In this document: positions 58,295-64,000 of the stretch, piece by piece
Layout of the letters: each line of letters opens with the position of its first letter
Position numbering within the stretch: position 1 is the first letter of the stretch
Source: Diphasiastrum complanatum
Lineage: Eukaryota > Streptophyta > Lycopodiopsida > Lycopodiales > Lycopodiaceae
DNA length: 64,000 bases
Assembly: GCA_029204225.1 (NCBI GenBank)
Contig: CM055095.1
Span: 58,796,865 to 58,860,864 of the forward strand
Direction: 5' to 3'
Made by a program: the position numbers and the translations under genes
Notes under the pieces: generated by a model
Told to the model about the DNA's origin: nothing
The model's input: the letters and a program-made list of their open reading frames with translations, nothing else
Databases searched by the model: none

Positions 58295-58853
58295 CTGAAT
58301 CTGTGGCTCCCGTTGCAGACGAATGATCCGCCGACATCCACGACAAGTCTGGAATCGCTTGAGAAAGCAACGCTGGTTGCTGAGACTTGCTATTAGAGTC
58401 GTCCGAGAGGCTTAATAGTTCTTTTCTGGAGCAATGTAGGTGAGAATTCTCCTTAAAAGCATGCCCCGGCCGAAGATGCTCAGAGGGTTTCGACTTTTCC
58501 GACGTTTGCTTTGAGATCAATACCGGTTTTTGTTGGAGCTGGGGAACAGATTCAGAGAAATCCTTCTGGCTGCCCAGCAGCACTGTCTCTGTATAACAAA
58601 CCCTGTGCTTCATGGGCGATTCAAACCCACATACTAACTGTGCTCTGTGATGAGACAAACCCACCCAATAACCGGCACCCATTGCAGAAGCTCCATAAGA
58701 AGGGTAAGCAGCAAATTGACCCGAAGACTGGTCAGAACAGCAGGCTGAAGCAGAAGCAGAAGCAGAAACTGCAAAAGAAGAAAAGCAGAATTGAGGACAA
58801 GGATGTGCAGCAGCAGTAGCTCCCAAAGCCACAGCAGAAACGTGGAGATTCAT
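58295..58853 (-). CDS. PPR4: PPR4 exon 1: start codon and likely plastid transit peptide
   Basis: Encodes residues 1-186 plus one base of codon 187. The start chosen is the ATG at 58853-58851 (MNLHVSAVALG...), which opens a Ser/Ala-rich, acid-poor N-terminus typical of chloroplast transit peptides. An in-frame ATG at 58940-58938 would add 29 residues beginning MWEDELLLAPPP; the acidic start makes it less likely, but it cannot be excluded. The exon is rich in Ser, Gln and Lys with no recognised domain. The donor reads ATTCAG|GTAGCT at 58295/58294 and leaves phase 1. Fusing the last base with the AT that opens exon 2 gives GAT (Asp) and keeps the frame. Intron 1 is 144 bp. Confidence 0.82.
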
Positions 58854-58940
58854 GCTACAGAAATGAGATGTAAGGAGAGACAAAAGAGACAAGAAGGTAG
58901 GAGATGGAGGAGGAGCTAGAAGGAGTTCATCCTCCCACAT

Positions 58941-59990
58941 CCACCATAGCTGCTGCTGCTGGTACCTCTATCATCTATGTGCCTATGGATATGGGTGAAG
59001 AATGAGCTAGTATGAAGCCTTGGAAATTGTGTTATACCTTTGAAGGTGGGTATGGGTGAAGAAATGTGGTTTGAGTACAAAGGCTTGGAAATATGTGTTT
59101 TTGCCAATGAAAGTAGAGGAAATGGCACATTCCAAGAATCCAGTGATCTCATCTTAGGCCAAGTATGGTCCCATTTGCACTTTGCATAGGGTCAGGGCCT
59201 ATACCACTAAAGTTGGATAGGGGACAAGCAACAAATTCTTGATCCGGAATCCATCCAAATTCACCCCATAGAATACCCATTCATGTTTTCCTCCCTCCTC
59301 CTATAGTCATCATTAACTAACTCCTCACAGTGGATAGGGTTTTGTAACACAATTTCAAAATCATGGTAGTCACGATTTGCAATCTTTATCGTGAGGCACG
59401 GGTTAAGAATTCAGGGTTTTTCGAGGAGGTAAACACTTAGTTAGGAATGCCCATATTTTTTTTCTCTCTACCCGTCGCATTTGCCCAATCTTAGATCAAT
59501 GGGGATAGGCCCTTAGGTAGGCATGGATGAGAGCATTTCTAGGAGCAATGTATTTTGCACCATGATTGCTTGTAAGTCATAGTTCTACAAAACTCCAAGT
59601 GAATCATGGGCAAGGTGAATCAAGAGCATCCCCCACCCTTAGATTTCTTTCTTTCATTTTTTGTTTCCTTTTTTGAAGGGGGGGGGGGGGGGGGATGACT
59701 ACCACCAGAGTTGCAGTGAAGAATATGTTGTTTCGTATTTCCAACCTAGCCTCACATGCCAAGTTGAGCTCCACCCTCACCCAGGGGTGGTGAAGGCCTT
59801 GAGGGATGGTTGCAACTCTTTCATCTCTTAGGGCCTCAATCACACTTGGTTGAGGGTGGAGCCCAACCTGGAATTTCAAGCGTGGTTGGAAATACACTTA
59901 TCTATTAGCCAAGGTTTAAATTGACTCGTTTACAACACCTATAAATTTGATAACAATCAAGCAAAGACCAGTAGCTCAAAATAAACCAAG
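58941..59990 (-). promoter_or_regulatory. PPR4 upstream region
   Basis: No confident TATA box or initiator can be named. It includes an imperfect direct repeat (about 58987-59030 and 59048-59099, sharing TATGGGTGAAGAA and CTTGGAAAT) and a run of 17 G at 59678-59694. The promoter assignment rests only on position before the start codon. Confidence 0.35.
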
Positions 59991-59999
59991 TGCACCCTT

Positions 60000-62484
60000 G
60001 ATGGTGGTCACCAGAGCACATAAGGCAAAAGAACCAGTAGTGGATCCAGTTACTGCTGATTTTATTCCATTGAACGATACATCAACATCATCGGGAGTCT
60101 ATCCAAATCTTAATGCAGAAAAATGAGGATATCAGAATATGAGATAGTGGATTAAACATCTGCAAGAAGAAGAGGAGCTTGAAGCTGCTAAATCAACAAC
60201 TAAAGTTCGGTCTTCACCATTGCAGCCTTCAAGAAATTTACGTACGAATATGAATGATCACTTACATCATCTTGAAGAACCCTTCAAGATGACTGAACCA
60301 AAAGCACCGCAAACAGAACTACTCATAAACATTTTGTCTGTGAGATCAATATTTCATTGGGAGAGTTCCTTAAGTTGGTGCCAAAAACAAAAGAAGTCTT
60401 AGCGCAAAAGTTAGCTCAAGAGGAACCAGAAGTCCATCAGGAGCCGCTTTTTTGTGCTGGATTTGAAGAATCTAACGAAGTACTCCATGTTGGAGCCGCT
60501 TGGGAAAGTGAACAAAAGAATATCACTCTGCCGATACAACATAGACAATTTCCTAAAGAAGCAGCCATGATAGATGGCGATTCAGGAGTTAACATGATCT
60601 CTACAAAGCTATGTGCAAAATGGGGCCTTACAAAGATCAAACCTGCTACTTTTGCTATTAAGCTAGTTGGTCAAACAACAGTTCGTCCACGAGGAATGGT
60701 GGAAGACATACCAATCAGGATTGCAGGAGTACAATTCGTCATTACTTTCGTAGTGATGGACTTACCAAAAGCGCCTAATGTTTACCGAGTTCTATTGGGA
60801 CGTCCATGGTTACGAGTTGCGCAAGTCATTCATAACTGGGATATCGGAAAAATCACTTTTGAAAATCGTGAGCGTGCAGTTAAAATTGATCCTACAACTT
60901 GGACTATCAAACCAGTGGTTCAAAAAGAGGATGACAATTCGTCAACGGATCACAGTTGTGACCGACCACAGAAAAATTTGAGAGTTCATTACGATTCTCA
61001 AACAGATATGGTCAATTGGAATGAAGCTCTTGCAATGATTGACTATATAGCAGGATATATGTGTCAACAAGATAATCAATCATATTTGAGCGAGATTTCC
61101 TTATTAGATCAAACTTTGGATACACCAATCACGTTTTCACTAAATGTGTTGAATGTAGCCTGGATATCAATGGAACCTATATCGGATCCGATTGAGGATG
61201 AACTCATTCCTGTGAGTCATGCCTTGACTTATGATGGCAATGCAGAACTTACGGATGAGCTGATTCTAAATTATATGGATCCGACCAGATTTGGAGTGCG
61301 CAATGTTCCTGATGAACCAACAATCAAACCACCCAAAGCAGCTATATTGAAGGAAGACAGGATTACGGGATCGATGACGAAGAAACAAGCTAAGCAACAT
61401 TATAATACGGTCCTGAAATGGAAAAATCTCCCTCAGAAGATTGATTCAAAGGAAGCACCACCTTTATTGGATAAAGGCAACGGAAAAGTCGAGGATGATT
61501 CTTCAAGTCAGATTTCTAGTAAGACGTTATCATCTAGGAAGGCTTTACCTTTGAAGAAAGATTTATCATCTCGAAAGTCATCACCTCCATGATCAATTCC
61601 TGCTAAGAAGGCTAAACGAAGATCCAAGACAAGTCCTTTCGAAAAAGAACAAGCAAACGTAGTCCAGCATGATATGCTCGACCATTTTAAACATTATGCA
61701 TTGGATGATGTGGTTATCATGTTATCTAAAGCACATCGTGAACCTGAAGAACACATGCCGGAATCTAAACAAGTTTACGATGGCCCAGCTAAGACGCAGC
61801 CAATGAATCTTGTTGAGCCAGGAGAACCAAAAAAGATTGTACAAGTTGGATCACAACTTACTCCTGAACAATAATCAAGCACTCCACTTGTTACTTATTA
61901 AGTATCAAGATTGTTTTGCATGGACTTATCAAGATTTGAAGGGTATTCCGACATCAGTGATTGAACATACCATACCTTTAGTACCTGATGCAGTTCCAAA
62001 GGTTACAAAGTTCTATCATTGTAATTCTAATGTAGCAAATCTGATAAAAAAATAACTTCAAAGATTGTTTGACGCCGATTTTATTTATGAGCATGCTGAA
62101 TGGATTTCACCGATTGTCATTGTTCCTAAGAAAAATGAGAAATTGGGGATCTGTGTGAACCTTGAAGCGTTGCACAAATTATGTGAAACCCGATTGATGG
62201 CAGTTCATGCCTTAGCAGCAGAGGAAGCCCGCCGCAAGGCATGGCACGATCGCCGATTGCACAAAAAAGATTTGAAAGTAGGAGATCTTGCATTAATGTA
62301 CAAAACCAAGCTGATCAAGGGCAAGTTGAAGTTTACCGAGGAAGGCCCGTATAAAATGAAGGAAATCTTGAACTATGACGCAGTAATTCTTGAGCACTTG
62401 GATGGAAAACGATTTGATACTATGGTGAATGGCAGCCACTTACGCAAGTTTTGGCAGCCTGCTCCGCCAGTTCAACAAGTCTGA
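60000..62484 (+). pseudogene. Ty3/gypsy relic of a non-chromodomain lineage
   Basis: From about 60000 a gag-end remnant, then from 60357 a 411-codon frame holding the protease (MIDGDSGVNMIS with the Asp-Ser-Gly site, RVLLGRPWLRVAQVIH). After stops, the start of reverse transcriptase follows (YQDCFAWTYQDLKGI, ISPIVIVPKKNEKLGICVN) and then, at about 62180, directly the integrase C-terminal region (RRKAWHDRRLHKKDLKVGD, EGPYKMKEILNY, MVNGSHLRKFW). The polymerase core, RNase H and most of integrase are deleted. The style resembles the Tat/Athila branch; lineage is inferred. Confidence 0.75.
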
Positions 62485-62699
62485 ACTCAATGGTTTTTTA
62501 TTTTATCTGTTTTTCAATTTGTTTTTCAGTACTTAATTTGCTGAGTTTTTTTTGGAAAAGACAGTTAAAAAAAAAATATTAAATTGAGAAAAGACTGATG
62601 AGCAAAAGTCAGAAAGTCATCAGCATAAGAAAAGGAAGCACAATAATTTTTTGATGGAAAAAGACATAGAAAATCACTGTTTTGGTCAGATTTAGCCTA

Positions 62700-63030
62700 T
62701 TCAGTACCAGAAACCTTCGCTGAGCTCTCGGACTGTACATCCAGTCTAGATTTATCTAGTTTGAGGTGGGCGAAGGTTCCTGTCCAGAAAAATTCCAGTT
62801 TTTTAGTCCGGCGAAGGATCAGTGATATGTCATTTTGGGAACCTTCGACGAGCATCTTAACCTCATTATCAACCTTTGCCGGCCTGTTAGATGATCTTAG
62901 AATGTCAAAATTAGGTTGTCCATAGGTTCAGGTCTTGGAAAAATACATTTATGGCAGTACTTGGGCGAAGGTTCATCCTTTGCCAGGCCTGAAAAACGTT
63001 CGCCTGATAGATTCAGATCCCCAGAAACCT
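62700..63030. repeat. Scattered direct and inverted copies of GCGAAGGTT
   Basis: AACCTTCGC or GCGAAGGTT-like 9-mers at about 62708, 62769, 62811, 62840, 62872, 62965, 62998 and 63023, in both orientations, between the gypsy relic and the next frame. The pairs could fold into hairpins in RNA. Confidence 0.55.
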
Positions 63031-63282
63031 TCATTGAGATTTTTATACCCTATTATCAAAGTACTGTACATGCTTGCAAATTTTTGTTCAGAACTGATCA
63101 GCCAAAGTAGTATTCAGTGTAATGGACCCACCAAATTCACCTATAAGTTGACTGAATTCGATTCATTCCTCACTTGTGCTAGCGAAGCTCTTGCAAATTT
63201 TTACCGCGACCAAAGCCTTCCAAAATTCCTACATTGCTTTCTGAGACACTTTTACGCATTTTATATTTCCATTCTGATTATC

Positions 63283-63882
63283 ATGTCTTCTACCGATACT
63301 TCCCAGTCTCCGCGCTATACCATCCATCGTGATGTCCCATCTGCAATGGACATCATGATCCTTCCTAGCACAAGCATGGTCACTCAGTGGATGACCCTTG
63401 CGGAGCCTCTGCTCACTGCAGTGGGTATTCATGAGAGAGCTTTTTCTGGTCGCATCAATATGGAATTTATCACTCTTGCCTTCAGTATATGGAAGGAAGA
63501 TAAATCTAAATTTTATATCACTTTCCAAGGAGCCACACACAAGGTGCACGTCATCGAGGCCACCCTTGCAGCTATAGGTATAGCATCTGGCGCCCAGGCC
63601 TCACCCAATCACAAGCACGCCAAATAGACTATCAAGCCATATATTGACCTCACCAACGATCTACATTGGACCAATGATGGCTACCTTCTAGAAGCCATCA
63701 TTGAGCCTTCAATCCACGTTGATGCCCAGCTACTGAACAACTTCCTGATGGTTGGCAACCTTAGGAAAGGCCGCATCACATCGCAGATCCTCCATAGGAT
63801 AGTGGAGTCCCACACCAAGTTGGCCAATGCCCCTCTTGAGCCATATAATTGGTTCAAGACTATTTCCGGTGAGCTAAAATGA
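63283..63882 (+). pseudogene. Unrecognised reading frame after the gypsy relic
   Basis: Likely start ATG at 63283 (MSSTDTSQSPRYTIHRDVPS). It runs to a TAG at 63625 and continues in the same frame to a TGA at 63880, about 199 codons in all, with residues such as EPLLTAVGIHERAFSGRINM, HKVHVIEATLAAIGI and LLNNFLMVGNLRKGRITSQI. I do not recognise a domain. Plant Tat/Athila elements often carry an extra frame outside gag-pol or a gag of this size, so it may be a gag or extra frame of a neighbouring retroelement continuing past the window. The single stop suggests a fairly young relic. Confidence 0.5.
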
Positions 63883-64000
63883 GCTATTAAGGCCAATACT
63901 AAGCAGCAGTTTGTTGTTGGCTCTTTATTGTTCCTTTTAGCTACTTCTCACTTAGAAAATAGAATCCATGGCTTCCACCTGGATTTCGTGCTTTCGGTCT

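Larger units (their letters stand above)
1297..58853 (-). other. PPR4: PPR4-like gene span: ten exons, 3' end outside the window
   Basis: Ten exons join on the minus strand: 58853-58295, 58150-57411, 52618-52491, 44016-43876, 42934-42848, 42453-42300, 31170-31111, 30966-30538, 30416-30121, 1426-1297. Every intron begins GT and ends AG, phases match at each junction (1,0,2,2,2,0,0,0,2) and the 2,724 nt translate without a stop into 908 residues. Layout: likely transit peptide, low-complexity N-terminus, one RRM (residues about 292-374), then a continuous run of 35-residue PPR motifs from about 434 to the end. This is the PPR4 architecture; in maize PPR4 is a chloroplast stromal protein needed for trans-splicing of rps12 intron 1, and Arabidopsis At5g04810 is the counterpart. 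Those functions are family knowledge; the assignment here is by domain order and recalled similarity along the PPR tract. Arabidopsis PPR4 is about 950 residues, so perhaps 50-150 residues are missing on the left. Confidence 0.88.

Overview
This is a plant nuclear window, and the plant probably has a large genome: introns reach 28.7 kb and are packed with nested transposable elements. The sequence does not identify the species; the giant introns would fit a gymnosperm or fern, but that is inference. I see no bacterial-style operons, rRNA, tRNA genes or CRISPR arrays.

One host gene runs through almost the whole window on the minus strand. Ten exons (58853 down to 1297) join in frame at GT/AG junctions with matching phases into 908 codons of a plastid-type RRM+PPR protein resembling PPR4 (Arabidopsis At5g04810 family; in maize PPR4 acts in trans-splicing of chloroplast rps12). 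The start is present. The last exon or exons lie beyond the left edge. Coding sequence is about 2.7 kb in 57.6 kb. Introns 1, 7 and 8 are 121-144 bp, whereas introns 2, 3, 6 and 9 are 4.8, 8.5, 11.1 and 28.7 kb because of insertions.

Intron 9 (1427-30120) holds an LTR relic, a 7.2-kb hAT-like DNA transposon (3182-10424, 8-bp target duplication), a decayed Ty3/gypsy chromovirus (about 10.6-14.8 kb), a complete 5.9-kb gypsy element inserted into a LINE (14932-20854, 5-bp target duplication), further gypsy relics, a 5.4-kb hAT-like transposon inserted in a gypsy LTR (23616-28979, 8-bp target duplication), and a LINE fragment. Intron 6 (31171-42299) holds a hAT relic, LINE pieces with microsatellite tails and two gypsy elements. 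Intron 3 (44017-52490) holds a nest of an LTR, a small hAT MITE, a hAT terminus containing a gypsy element that itself contains an 844-bp hAT MITE, and a Ty1/copia relic. Intron 2 holds an LTR relic and a Ty1/copia relic. Upstream of the gene (59.2-64 kb) lie a decayed gypsy element of a different lineage and an unrecognised reading frame.

The most unusual signal is the hAT-like family. All ends start with CATAG, but the ends carry arrays of different perfect palindromes around a CGCG core: AAACGCGTTT (type A), ATCGCGAT (type B) and GGTACCGCGGTACC (type C). Elements with different tips share subterminal and internal sequence. The type A element carries about 2.05 kb of transposase gene that is almost identical to the type B element while its flanks are clearly diverged. 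This looks like modular exchange of transposase-binding tips and coding cores.
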